Source: Marinomonas spartinae (lineage in GTDB: Bacteria; Pseudomonadota; Gammaproteobacteria; Pseudomonadales; Marinomonadaceae). Taken from it: a stretch of 64,000 bases of DNA. Positions 54,821 through 63,914 of this stretch are shown piece after piece. A program made the translations under genes and the position numbers. A model generated the notes under the pieces. It searched no databases and was not told the DNA's origin. It worked only from the letters and a program-made list of their open reading frames with translations. The stretch spans positions 1 through 64,000 of the forward strand of contig NZ_FLOB01000013.1 of assembly GCF_900089775.1 (NCBI RefSeq), read 5' to 3'. Each line of letters opens with the position of its first letter. The stretch's first letter is position 1.

Positions 54821-55651
54821 ATGAGTGAATTGGAAAAGTGGCTAGGTGAAGGTTCTGCCATGTTGCCTTGGTTGACAGATATAGCGATCAATATCGTCAT
54901 TGGCCTTGTTATCTTATTGGTCGGTAAATATATCGCGTCTAAAATATCCCGTTGGTGCGAAAACAGAATGCTCAAAGCCTCGGTGGATCGTGCGGTAGCT
55001 GGTTTTACATCCAGTATTCTGTACGCCTTAATGTTTGCTGGTGTGGTATTAATGGCATTAGGGCAAGTTGGGGTTCAAACCACCTCGTTTATTGCCATTT
55101 TAGGTGCTGCAGGCTTAGCTGTTGGCTTGGCTTTGCAAGGGTCTCTGTCTAATTTTGCTTCTGGTGTATTAATTATTCTTTTGCGTCCTTTTCGTGCTGG
55201 TGACTTTATTGATGGCGGTGGACAAATGGGAACCGTTGACCGTATAGAGTTATTCCATACCTACCTAAAAACACCAGATAACCGTGTGATTATCATCCCC
55301 AACTCTTCCATTATGAACGGTTCCATTGTGAACTATTCTCGTGAAGCGACTCGCCGTTTGGATTTGGTGGTTGGCATTAGTTATGACGCCGATATTCGTC
55401 TCGCTAAAAGCATTATGGAAGAGATTATTAACGCAGACGAGCGAATCCTAAAAGAGCCGAAGTATTTAGTAGCCGTATCTGAGTTGGCTGACAGTTCAGT
55501 CAATTTCTTTGTAAGACCTTGGGTGAATGCCGGGGATTATTGGACTGTCAGAGCGGATTTACTAGAGAAATTTAAATACGCCTTTGATGAACAGGGTGTT
55601 GGTATTCCTTACCCTCAAATGGATGTCCATCTGCATAATAAAGAAGCATAA
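54821..55651 (+). CDS. mscS: Small-conductance mechanosensitive channel (MscS)
   Basis: A 276-aa MscS-type channel starting at ATG 54821 after GAGGGA. Three membrane helices are followed by the pore helix signature GAAGLAVGLALQGSLSNFAS and GVLIILLRPFRAGDFIDGGG. The cytoplasmic beta and alpha-beta domains follow (IIPNSSIMNGSIVNYSREAT). Length matches E. coli MscS (286 aa). It opens during hypo-osmotic shock to release solutes. A terminator follows. Confidence 0.95.
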   Translation: MSELEKWLGEGSAMLPWLTDIAINIVIGLVILLVGKYIASKISRWCENRMLKASVDRAVAGFTSSILYALMFAGVVLMALGQVGVQTTSFIAILGAAGLAVGLALQGSLSNFASGVLIILLRPFRAGDFIDGGGQMGTVDRIELFHTYLKTPDNRVIIIPNSSIMNGSIVNYSREATRRLDLVVGISYDADIRLAKSIMEEIINADERILKEPKYLVAVSELADSSVNFFVRPWVNAGDYWTVRADLLEKFKYAFDEQGVGIPYPQMDVHLHNKEA

Positions 55652-55670
55652 CCGCTTTGCATTATATCAA

Positions 55671-55706
55671 CATGCTGTCAGACGTTGGTTTGATGGCATG
55701 TTTTAT
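55671..55706 (+). terminator. Rho-independent terminator after mscS
   Basis: CATGCTGTCA (55671-55680) pairs with TGATGGCATG (55691-55700) including G-T pairs, then TTTTATT. Confidence 0.8.
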
Positions 55707-55714
55707 TAAGATTT

Positions 55715-55849
55715 GAGACCTTTGCACGATGTCACGAGCGACGCCAAGACACGGCAAAAACAGACGAGAAAGCGGATTCGCGATAAATGAGCATTTTGAG
55801 TCTGTTTTTAACAAAGTATTGGCAAGCGCAGTAGTCGTGCAAAAGTCTC
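55715..55849. mobile_element. 135-bp MITE with 15-bp terminal inverted repeats and 5-bp target duplication
   Basis: GAGACCTTTGCACGA (55715-55729) and its inverse at 55835-55849 differ at one position. The element is flanked on both sides by GATTT (55710-55714 and 55850-55854), a perfect target-site duplication. An internal pair AAAAACAGAC/GTCTGTTTTT adds a further hairpin. There is no coding capacity. The ends resemble those of IS5-like DDE elements, so a full-length transposase elsewhere is expected to have mobilised it. Confidence 0.85.
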
Positions 55850-55887
55850 GATTTCTAACATATTGTTGATTAACTAAGCCTACTACT

Positions 55888-56397
55888 ATGAGTCGATATC
55901 GTCCTCCTTCTCCACCTAAATCCGCTTACATTACACACGAAGGGGCTCAAACCCTGCTGTCCGAGCTAAAATACTTATGGAAAGAAAAGCGTCCAGCGGT
56001 GACCGAGAGCGTTCGAGAAGCGGCTGCTCAAGGTGATCGCTCGGAAAATGCAGAATACATTTACGGTAAAAAGCAATTGCGGGAGATAGATCGTCGAGTG
56101 CGCTATTTGGAAAAACGCTTGGAGGTTTGTACCGTTGTGGATCGTTTGCCGGCCGACCAATCAAGAGTTTTCTTTGGCGCGTGGGTCACGATAGAGGATG
56201 AGAGTGGTGAGCAACGTACCCATCGTATTGTCGGGCCTGATGAGCTGGATCACGACCCAGCCTACATCAGTATTGATTCCCCAGTGGCAAAAGCCTTACT
56301 GAAAAAACAGGAAGGCGATGAGGCGATGATTCGTCTAGCAAATAGTGAGAAAACCTATTTTATCGAAGCGATAGAGTATCGTCCCATTTCTGTATAG
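55888..56397 (+). CDS. greB: Transcription elongation factor GreB
   Basis: A 169-aa protein with the GreB N-terminal coiled coil (EGAQTLLSELKYLWKEKRPA, RSENAEYIYGKKQLREIDRR, including the tip Asp/Glu residues in the coiled-coil loop QGDRSENAEY) and the FKBP-like C-terminal domain. It rescues stalled RNA polymerase by stimulating transcript cleavage. It starts 33 bp after the MITE duplication, so the insertion may touch the promoter. Confidence 0.95.
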   Translation: MSRYRPPSPPKSAYITHEGAQTLLSELKYLWKEKRPAVTESVREAAAQGDRSENAEYIYGKKQLREIDRRVRYLEKRLEVCTVVDRLPADQSRVFFGAWVTIEDESGEQRTHRIVGPDELDHDPAYISIDSPVAKALLKKQEGDEAMIRLANSEKTYFIEAIEYRPISV

Positions 56398-56436
56398 TGT
56401 CACTTTTTCTATTGATGAGCTGCACCGGCCTTTGCT

Positions 56437-57945
56437 TTAATCGGGCATCTCCCCCTGTTCTGCGTCTCTCTTGAGAGAGCGTCCTCTTGGCTCGTTGGCT
56501 TCATGAAGGACAACCTCTGAGTGCAGAAACTGAGCCGCCGCGGCAGAGTCCTGCACTTTGATTGAACTGCGTTCTAGCATTTGGTTTTCAAATTCGTTTA
56601 AGACACTGTCTCTTATACCCGCTTCGCGCCATTGAAACAGCGGTCGACATCCTTTGGAAATGTCTCGGGCTAGCGCCAAGGCATCCAGTAAGGCCTGGTT
56701 TGCCCCTTGGCCTTTAAAAGGGCTCATTGGGTGAGCTGCATCACCGATAAGGGTGATGTGCGCGCCTTTTGCTAATAATTCTGGTTGTAGAAGTGCTCGA
56801 TCATAAACGGGGTAACCGGATATCAAACTCTCCTTGGTTGCCGCTACAATTTGCGGCACAGGTATATGCCATTGAGTACGACGACAGGCTTCTGCTTTCA
56901 GGGCATGGGCACCTTGCTCGCTTAAGGCTTTTGCCTCGTTTTCAGGCATAGGAAAGCTAAGTTGCCACATCACTGTGTTTACGTCATACGGCATGATATA
57001 GATTCGTTCATGACCGTTGGCTGTTTGGAAGACCGTGGCGGAATCCAGTAGGTCGCTTTTTACTTCCTTTAGATCTGCTAGCGGACAAATTCCCAAAATC
57101 ACAATACAGCCTAGATAGCGTAACGGCGAAATATCGTCTCCGATCAATTGTTGCCGAACGACGCTACGAATGCCATCGGCTCCCACAACAAGGTCTGCTT
57201 TAGCGTGTTTTGTCTCGCTTTGTGTTTGGCCATTTACTTGACGTTTTACTAAAAAGGTTAAATCAACCCCGCCACCGTCGGCATGCTTGTATTCGCTGTA
57301 GTCGATTATTTGATGGCCCCATTGTACGTTGTTTCGTTCGCCAAGTTGTTGTAGTAACGCTAAGCGCAATGATTGTCGAGCGATATGGATATTCGTACGC
57401 TTTGGGGCATTTTTGCTGCCTGAATGTTGCCACTTTCTCATCCCCCATTCTCCGACCACTTTGCCTTCTGTGGTATGGACAAGGTGTCTCGTTGAAATGA
57501 CACCTTCTTTGAGTGAGACAATGCCTAAGCCTTCGATGGCTTTACTGGCCTGTTGCAAGGTAAGGCCATAACCTTGAGAACGTTCGTCAAAACGGCTATC
57601 GCGCTCATAAAGGGTAAAAGGAATACCGCGATGCAAACAGGCAACAGCAAGGGCTACACCACCTATGCCACCACCAATAATAGCAACATGAGGGTAGTTT
57701 TCTGTATCCGCCTGTGGAGGCTTGGGGGATGGTACCAAACCGGAACCTGCACAATGAAGGCACATTTCCAAATGGCCTTTAGGGCGAATCGGTGCAGGAC
57801 CTTCTCCTTTTAACTGCTCAAACTCATTCAGTTCTTTTAAATATTGCAGTCGCACTTTTTTACGTAATCTTCTGCTTCGCTTGCCTTGACCATGACATTT
57901 GGGACAAACCGTCCAGCTGCTTTCTTCGTTTTCCAATGAATTCAC
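56437..57945 (-). CDS. FAD-dependent monooxygenase with N-terminal DnaJ-type zinc-finger motifs
   Basis: A 502-aa protein. Residues 1-70 hold two CxxCxGxG motifs (CPKCHGQGK at residue 14 and CLHCAGSG at about 62) like half of a DnaJ zinc-finger domain. From about residue 85 a PHBH/UbiH-like flavoprotein follows: VAIIGGGIGGVALA (FAD), VVGADGIRSVVRQ (DG motif) and LIGDAAHPMSPFKGQGANQA (GD motif). The flavoprotein family hydroxylates aromatic or polyketide substrates using NAD(P)H. The fusion with zinc motifs is unusual and its role is unknown; it may bind zinc and a partner protein. Stand-alone gene, convergent with greB. Confidence 0.88.
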   Translation of the reverse strand: MNSLENEESSWTVCPKCHGQGKRSRRLRKKVRLQYLKELNEFEQLKGEGPAPIRPKGHLEMCLHCAGSGLVPSPKPPQADTENYPHVAIIGGGIGGVALAVACLHRGIPFTLYERDSRFDERSQGYGLTLQQASKAIEGLGIVSLKEGVISTRHLVHTTEGKVVGEWGMRKWQHSGSKNAPKRTNIHIARQSLRLALLQQLGERNNVQWGHQIIDYSEYKHADGGGVDLTFLVKRQVNGQTQSETKHAKADLVVGADGIRSVVRQQLIGDDISPLRYLGCIVILGICPLADLKEVKSDLLDSATVFQTANGHERIYIMPYDVNTVMWQLSFPMPENEAKALSEQGAHALKAEACRRTQWHIPVPQIVAATKESLISGYPVYDRALLQPELLAKGAHITLIGDAAHPMSPFKGQGANQALLDALALARDISKGCRPLFQWREAGIRDSVLNEFENQMLERSSIKVQDSAAAAQFLHSEVVLHEANEPRGRSLKRDAEQGEMPD

Positions 57946-58637
57946 GTCTTGTTACCTAGAACATTCGGATACGGAGGGCGAGCCCTCTGTAATATCGAGT
58001 TTTTCCGTTAATGTGGGGCTATTGTCATAGGACAAATAGTAGCTGATTCACTAAGGGAGGCCTAATGATTAAATTGTACAAGCCAAAATGTCTCAGAAAA
58101 ATTACTTGAGTGGCTCTACCTGTTGGGGCGGCGGATATGGCCATCACCTATGGAAATTGGATACTACACAGTGTACGGCAGCCTTCGTCTGTATAGGGTA
58201 ATAACAATAAGGTTGGAGAGGGTCGCTATGAAAGCGTTAGACAAAAAAGACTAGATAATAGGCAACACTAGAGGAAGGTTACTTGGGTGTTGCCTCCAGA
58301 CTCTTAAAATTTGATGTGGAGTTGCTTGCCGTGAAGTCCATCTTACTTTTTATTTTTCTCTTGAGCGATGTTAGGTTTTTATCTGTATGATGAGTAGAGT
58401 CAAGAAGACACGGTATCAAGGTGTTTGGCTTTATGAGTTTTGCGATGGTATCTAAAATACTATAGGTTAGATTAAGGTCATTTTAGAATATAGCCTTGAT
58501 AATCTGTTTAGCTTCGATTTTGATTTTATGTTGCTTCAGGTGCGCTAATCAAAGCTAAAGGGAGGGGGTTTAGGTGTTAAAATTTTTGGTTATTATGCTA
58601 GAATTCCGATCCTCATATAACAGATAGGGATATTGTT
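57946..58637. other. About 690-bp region without an evident gene
   Basis: Two tiny frames have good ribosome sites: MIKLYKPKCLRKIT from 58064 (after GGGAGG) and MKALDKKD from 58228 (after GAGAGGG). The second is followed within 9 bp by an 8-bp hairpin (58261-58294, GGCAACAC/GTGTTGCC). They could be leader peptides but nothing proves translation. No larger ORF, tRNA or repeat was seen. Confidence 0.4.
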
Positions 58638-59348
58638 GTGGACATTATGATTGGTCAGAGTGTGCTTAAGAAAAAAGCCCAGTTAACTCATCTTTCAGAA
58701 CGTGCAATTGGGCAAGCATTTAAAGATCAAGCCGCTTTAGCGATACAAGTAACCCAGTGTAGTGCTGCTGTTTATCGTCGTTTGCAACGAACTTATAAAT
58801 CGACTGTCACTCCAAAAGACCAAAAGCGTGTTAAAGCGGGTGGCCTGAGTGTGCAATCTATTGAATTTTCAACCCAAAATGGTAGCCAGAAATCATTTAA
58901 TAGCTTACTCCCTGCAATGCGAGGCGGGGCTTCAGCCCCTGGGGCGGCTTCAAAAACATCTAATGATGTTGCTGTTGCTTCAAATCAACCTCAGGCAATC
59001 AATTTATTAGCTTTATTACATCATGCAATCAACGAGGATATTCTAAAAACAGGAAATGGTATTGAGAAGGTGGCAACCATATTGGGTCTTGTCACGACGA
59101 CTGTTGGTTTTGTTGTTCCTGGCGGTGGTGTTGCTTCTTCAATAGTTAATTGGATCGGAAGTGGTGCGACTTATTCGGGGTTTACCATGTCAAGAATTCG
59201 TCCTGATGCGCCTGATCGAGCTTATTATCAATTAACAAATTATATTGCTTGTTTAGCTGCATGGAATAAAAAAGCGTGTGAGCTAATTGATATCGCTGAT
59301 CCAAATGGGCAGTGGACTTTTCGCGATATTGAAAATGGATTTTCGTAA
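58638..59348 (+). CDS. Hypothetical protein with a hydrophobic hairpin
   Basis: A 236-aa protein starting at GTG 58638 (AGGGA seven bases upstream) or ATG 58647. No family recognised. Features: a basic N-terminal third, a Ser/Ala-rich linker (residues 85-118), and one Gly/Val-rich hydrophobic stretch (VATILGLVTTTVGFVVPGGG, then VASSIVNWIGSG) that could insert as a membrane hairpin. A weak terminator follows at 59376-59404. Together with the next broken gene it may form an accessory pair. Confidence 0.65.
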   Translation: MDIMIGQSVLKKKAQLTHLSERAIGQAFKDQAALAIQVTQCSAAVYRRLQRTYKSTVTPKDQKRVKAGGLSVQSIEFSTQNGSQKSFNSLLPAMRGGASAPGAASKTSNDVAVASNQPQAINLLALLHHAINEDILKTGNGIEKVATILGLVTTTVGFVVPGGGVASSIVNWIGSGATYSGFTMSRIRPDAPDRAYYQLTNYIACLAAWNKKACELIDIADPNGQWTFRDIENGFS

Positions 59349-59375
59349 AAGCTAAAATCGAATATGCTAGCTTAG

Positions 59376-59404
59376 ATCTGGGTTGAAGTCTTTTCTACCC
59401 AGAT
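59376..59404 (+). terminator. Possible terminator after the hypothetical gene
   Basis: ATCTGGGT (59376-59383) pairs with ACCCAGAT (59397-59404), followed by TGCTTTCT. The loop is 13 nt, so strength is doubtful. Confidence 0.5.
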
Positions 59405-59601
59405 TGCTTTCTCATCTAATAATCTCCTTCCACAGTGTATTTTCTCCCTATCAGTTCGGTTATTGACTATCCTTTTTTCTAGGTTTTCTTGTAGATCCTT
59501 TGGCGGATTTCAGAAATATCACTTAATCAAACTCGTTCATTATCGTTTTATGGAAACCTGCCATAGATACCATTGGTTTGTGGTGGGATGAGTGATCCCT
59601 C

Positions 59602-60395
59602 TTGATCTTACAGGCTTTTGAAACATTACCCAGCTCTTCAGCTTGTAAAGCCAACCAGATAGTGGAGATTCTAGCTAAGGCTCAAAGCATACTAGAGCCA
59701 GAAGAACGAAGCATTTTAAACGAGGTGAAACAAGAGGGTAAATCGCTACCATCGGATAGCCTGACAGGCAAACTGGCCTCCCATATTGCTTCACTTTCAT
59801 CCAAATCTCCTGCAAGCAAACAATTATACTTAGGCTGTTGGCTGCCTGTGGTATTAACTAAAGGTGCCTATGCGGGATCAACGCTGTTGTTTGTTGCTTT
59901 TTGGAATAAAGCGCATAGTGTGGGCAATTATGATACTGATAAGGGGGATGCAAAGCCGGCTAGCTTTATGAATTTGTATACAGGTATTTTAGGGCCTAAT
60001 GCAATAGATACTTACCCGCTTATGCAATTTCGGATTTGTTAAATCCGTATCAGGCAATAGACCCACAAGTTAATGATCAGGGGAACAATTATCGCATTCA
60101 ATTTACCAAGCAATTTCAAGAAGTAGGCGACTCGCCATATCCACAATGTTGGGCATGTGAAATTGAGGTAACCGTTAAGGCTTTTTCTCAAGCACGTTAC
60201 GTACTTTCGGCATATGCCAAGCGTGCAGGTCGAGAGGAAGCATGTGGGGTAGATCAAGATCTTACGTTTACGATTAAGACCGTCACCCCTTATACGAGGA
60301 CCACAATGCTATCTTCATCTTTAGGAGCTCCGATCTATGAAGGCGCAAGCCGCATATATGAAAGATGGAACGGAAGTGGGCTCCGGTTGGGTTGA
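59602..60395 (+). pseudogene. Hypothetical gene split by a frameshift
   Basis: Two frames (59602-60042 and 60036-60395) appear to be one gene. The first ends GPNAIDTYPLMQFRIC; in the other frame the sequence just before the second start reads PAYAISDLLNPYQAIDPQ, which would follow IDTY naturally if one base were missing near 60017. The first frame has only a TTG start after an in-frame TGA, and ATG 59588 (MSDPS) could connect if another base were lost. No family recognised; one hydrophobic segment (LGCWLPVVLTKGAYAGSTLL) and paired Cys (CWAC) are noted. A decayed gene is likely. Confidence 0.6.
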
Positions 60396-60863
60396 GCAAA
60401 TGGTTACCCCTCCTAACCCGAAATAACCAATACAGGATGGCTTTTAAGAAAAATGTTACTTATTGTTGCGACCTCTCGAAAGTATATTCCTTCAAGGTCG
60501 TGTCTTAATTGGTGATTTCTCTGAAAGCCTAGGGTTTTGACGGCTTATTTATCGGCTTCCTAAGTAACGTTAATACTGCACTTCAGAGCCGTATTAGCGT
60601 TACGTTTACACAATATATCGAGGTAATCTGGGTAGTACCATCCGTTTCTACTGGTTTATTTCTACTAGTACCTGTTTTCAATTCACCTTATTGGATTCTA
60701 TTCCACAGCACGCCTCATTGATTCGTCTATCTGTGTCTAGAGTGGCTTTAGCTTGGTGGCATGATTCGATGTTTGTATCTCCGATAAATTACCCTGTTTG
60801 GTTTTTTAAGGATTTGTTTCGCCATATACTGATGAAAAGAAGTAGAGTGGAATAATAAGACTT
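60396..60863. other. Intergenic region without recognisable gene
   Basis: About 470 bp, AT-rich, between the broken hypothetical gene and the DUF72 gene. Short frames lack ribosome sites. No clear repeat, tRNA or terminator is seen. Confidence 0.55.
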
Positions 60864-61736
60864 ATGTCCTCAATGAAGATTTATTACGGCATGGCTCAGT
60901 GGCAACACCCTGCTTGGGTGAACTGGTTGTATCCGGCCTCTTTGGCAACAGGAGAGCGAATAGGCCGTTATTCACAGGTGTTTTCTACTGTTGAGGTGGG
61001 CAGTACTTTTTACACTAAGGTGGATGATGTTCAGCTGATGCGCTGGTACGAATCGGTTAATGATGGGTTTAAGTTTAGTTTTAAAGCCCCGCAGACGGTC
61101 ACTCATCGTTTAATTGAGCGATCTTGGCAAGAGGTGCAACGGGATTGGTTGGAATTTATGGGGTCGTTGGAGCCTCTGTTGAGTAAGCTTGGGCCAACAA
61201 TGCTGCAGTTCCCCGCTGTGTGCGATGAGCGTGCGCTGGAGACGATTCTAGCTTTATGTGATTTGTGGTCGCTGTCGGCACCGTTATCGGTGGAAGTGCG
61301 TCATTTGGCGTATTTTGATAAAGGTAATACAGAGCGTTATTTCTTATCCGCACTGTCTGAGCGTGGTGTGAATCGGGTTGTTATGGATTCACGTCCGGTG
61401 TTTTCTACGGACGCCTATTGTGACAGCTTGGTGGATGCGCAAAAGAAAAAGCCTCGTGTGCCTTGTCATCCTATTGCGACTTCGAGGCATCCTGTAGTGC
61501 GTTTTATTGGGCATCCAGATTTACCTCTTAATGACGCTTGGCTGAGCCAGTGGGCGATGAAACTGTCGCAATGGTTGTCTGAAGGGCTGACGCCGAGCGT
61601 ATTTGTGCATTCCTCGGATAATATTGCCGCGCCCACATTGGCGGCTCAATTGGATGAAAAGGTGCGAAATTTACTCCCTGAGTATCAAACGAAATTGTCT
61701 TTACCTCAGAGTCAAGAGCAAGTTAGTCTATGGTAG
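60864..61736 (+). CDS. DUF72 (YecE) family protein
   Basis: A 290-aa TIM-barrel protein with DUF72 motifs: YGMAQWQHPAWVNWLYPASL, FSTVEVGSTFYTKV, FSFKAPQTVTH and LGPTMLQFPAV. The family is widespread but its function is unclear. Start MSSMKIYYG at 60864; the internal Met at position 4 is an alternative. Confidence 0.9.
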   Translation: MSSMKIYYGMAQWQHPAWVNWLYPASLATGERIGRYSQVFSTVEVGSTFYTKVDDVQLMRWYESVNDGFKFSFKAPQTVTHRLIERSWQEVQRDWLEFMGSLEPLLSKLGPTMLQFPAVCDERALETILALCDLWSLSAPLSVEVRHLAYFDKGNTERYFLSALSERGVNRVVMDSRPVFSTDAYCDSLVDAQKKKPRVPCHPIATSRHPVVRFIGHPDLPLNDAWLSQWAMKLSQWLSEGLTPSVFVHSSDNIAAPTLAAQLDEKVRNLLPEYQTKLSLPQSQEQVSLW

Positions 61737-61793
61737 AGGTATGTTGAAAATGGCTTTACCTATCATAGTTTGTTAATAACTAAGGAGAGTTTT

Positions 61794-62102
61794 ATGTATT
61801 CACTCATATTTTATGTGCCCGAAACGGATTTGGATAAAGTAAAACAGGCGTTGTTTTCTGTGGGGGCAGGGGCATTAGGGAATTATGATCATTATTGTTG
61901 GCAAATAAAAGGGGAGGGACAGTTTCGTCCTCTTGAGGGGGCAGATCCACATTCAGGGAAAGTAAATGAGATTTCACACATCTGCGAGTATCGTGTTGAA
62001 ATGCTGCTGCAAGAAGATGTCAAACAAAGTGCTATTAATGCCTTGCTGTCCTCACATCCTTATGAGGAAGTGGCTTATCATATTATTCCGATACAGCGTT
62101 AA
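61794..62102 (+). CDS. YqfO/NIF3 C-terminal-like protein
   Basis: A 102-aa protein starting ATG 61794 (MYSLIFYVPETDLDKVKQAL) after AAGGAGAG. It matches the CutA-like insert domain of YqfO/NIF3 proteins as a stand-alone unit (GAGALGNYDHYCWQIKGEGQ, HPYEEVAYHIIPI). His and Glu residues in the last motif suggest metal binding. Its 3' end overlaps the convergent Nudix gene by 20 bp. Confidence 0.88.
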   Translation: MYSLIFYVPETDLDKVKQALFSVGAGALGNYDHYCWQIKGEGQFRPLEGADPHSGKVNEISHICEYRVEMLLQEDVKQSAINALLSSHPYEEVAYHIIPIQR

Positions 62103-62628
62103 ATATAATGGTGTCTTCATGGAAACCATAATGGCCTTTTTTGTGGTCTTCAATAAAGAAATTGAGCGTTTTGCTGACGCTGCTAAAGGCTAATTCGTCC
62201 CATGGGATGTTATCTAGATCAAATAAGGCGACTTCCGAGCTTTCTTCTGTGGCGTGAAAGTCGTCTTGTTCAAGTTCTGCAAGATAGAACAAATGAATTT
62301 GGTTAATATGCGGAATGCTAATCATGCTAAATGCTTGCTTGCAGGTTGCATTTGAGCCGCTTTCTTCAAGTGTTTCGCGCAGAGCACCTTCTCTTGTGGT
62401 TTCCTGATTTTCCATAAAGCCAGCAGGTAACGTCCAGTAGCCGAAGCGGGGCTCTATATTGCGTTTACACAAGAGTACCTTTCCTTTATAGAGAGGGAGG
62501 GTGCCAGTGATGAGTCTTGGGTTGTCATAGTCGATAAAGTCACATTGAGGACATACGGCTCGTTCTCTGTTGTCGCCTTTCGGTATCGTCATATTCACGG
62601 CATGGCCGCAGTTTGGACAAAATCTCAT
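62083..62628 (-). CDS. Nudix hydrolase with N-terminal zinc ribbon
   Basis: A 181-aa protein with a zinc ribbon (CPNCGHAV and CPQCDFID) followed by a Nudix box (GFMENQETTREGALRETLEE), resembling the NudC-like ADP-ribose/NADH pyrophosphatase group but lacking the SQPW motif. It hydrolyses a nucleoside diphosphate-X substrate that is not known. A second Nudix enzyme, NudC, is at 39641-40489. Confidence 0.9.
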   Translation of the reverse strand: MRFCPNCGHAVNMTIPKGDNRERAVCPQCDFIDYDNPRLITGTLPLYKGKVLLCKRNIEPRFGYWTLPAGFMENQETTREGALRETLEESGSNATCKQAFSMISIPHINQIHLFYLAELEQDDFHATEESSEVALFDLDNIPWDELAFSSVSKTLNFFIEDHKKGHYGFHEDTIIFNAVSE

Positions 62629-62657
62629 GGGTACATCCTTAACGTTTTCGCTTAAAC

Positions 62658-63914
62658 TTAGCGTTTGAGCTTGAGTTTGGCGAATTTAACAACCTTATCT
62701 TCTATTTCTTGAATTTCAATCTGGTAGTGACCCACCCATAAACTAATAGGGTGTTCAGGGATAAACTCTAGTGTTTCAATAATAAGGCCGTTTAGGGTTT
62801 TTGGACCATCGGTTGGCAAATGCCATTCCAAGGTTTTATTGATATCACGAATGTGAGTCGACCCTTCGATTCTAAAGGAACCGTCTTCAAGGGGCTGAAT
62901 CTCTTCTTCTTCGTCTTGTGTTGGTGGTGTGAATTCACCGACGATTTCTTCTAACACGTCTTCTAATGCGGCAATACCTTGAACATCGCCATATTCGTCC
63001 ACCACAATGCCCATTTGTTGGTGGTCTTTTTGGAAGTTCAGTAAGACCGTATTGAGAGAGGTGCTCTCTGGGATAAAGTAGGGTTCAACCGTGGCTTTTA
63101 ATAACGCCGCTTTCGATGGGTTTGGGTCTTGTAGGAAAGTGGCCGCGCGACGGGAATGAAGAATACCGATGACTTTATTAAGCTCACCATTATAAACAGG
63201 CATGCGGGTATGGCGGCTGCTACAGACCTGCTCAATGATTTCTTCAATGCTGTCTTCAATATCAATGCCCACTACTTCATTGCGTGGAATCATGATGTCT
63301 TCTACAGAGACTTTTTCAAGATCCAAAATAGACAAGAGCATTTCTTGGTGAGCGGCTGGAATCAAACCGCTTGCCTCATTGACCACTGTACGAAGCTCTT
63401 CGGAGTCTAGCTTGTGTTGGTCATTCTGAGTGGCATGCACACCAAAAATCCTTAATAAACCGTTAGACAGGCTGTTAACAAAAACGACGATTGGGTAAAA
63501 CACTTTTAGCAGGATTGATAGCAACCAAGAGGCTGCAAAGGCGACTTTTTCAGGATGAAGTGCCGCCATGGTTTTTGGGGTTACTTCGGCAAAGATTAGG
63601 ACAATCAAAGTAAGTGCTGCTGTAGCAATGGCGACACCTGCGTCGCCCCAAATGCGTACGGCAATGATGGTTGCAATCGCAGACGCTAAAATATTAACAA
63701 AATTATTGCCAATTAGAATAAGGCCAAGTAGGCGATCTGGGCGCTCGAGTAATTTGCTGACTCGTATTGCTGTGCGATTTTTGTTTTTCACCAGATGCTT
63801 AAGACGGTACTTGTTCAAGGTTAGCATGCCTGTTTCTGAGCTAGAGAAAAAGGCGGAAATTAAGATTAGACTAAAAAGTATGCCACCGAGAATACTTAAG
63901 GGAACATCGTTCAA
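62658..63914 (-). CDS. corB: CorB/HlyC-CorC (CNNM) family membrane protein
   Basis: A 418-aa protein. The DUF21 membrane domain has four helices (ILGGILFSLILISAFFSSSE, then RLLGLILIGNNFVNILASAI). Two CBS domains follow (MIPRNEVVGIDIEDSIEEII; VVDEYGDVQGIAALEDVLEE) and a C-terminal CorC_HlyC domain. The family is implicated in magnesium and cobalt efflux or homeostasis. Start at 63914 near the window end; the promoter is expected in the last 86 bases. Confidence 0.92.
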   Translation of the reverse strand: MNDVPLSILGGILFSLILISAFFSSSETGMLTLNKYRLKHLVKNKNRTAIRVSKLLERPDRLLGLILIGNNFVNILASAIATIIAVRIWGDAGVAIATAALTLIVLIFAEVTPKTMAALHPEKVAFAASWLLSILLKVFYPIVVFVNSLSNGLLRIFGVHATQNDQHKLDSEELRTVVNEASGLIPAAHQEMLLSILDLEKVSVEDIMIPRNEVVGIDIEDSIEEIIEQVCSSRHTRMPVYNGELNKVIGILHSRRAATFLQDPNPSKAALLKATVEPYFIPESTSLNTVLLNFQKDHQQMGIVVDEYGDVQGIAALEDVLEEIVGEFTPPTQDEEEEIQPLEDGSFRIEGSTHIRDINKTLEWHLPTDGPKTLNGLIIETLEFIPEHPISLWVGHYQIEIQEIEDKVVKFAKLKLKR

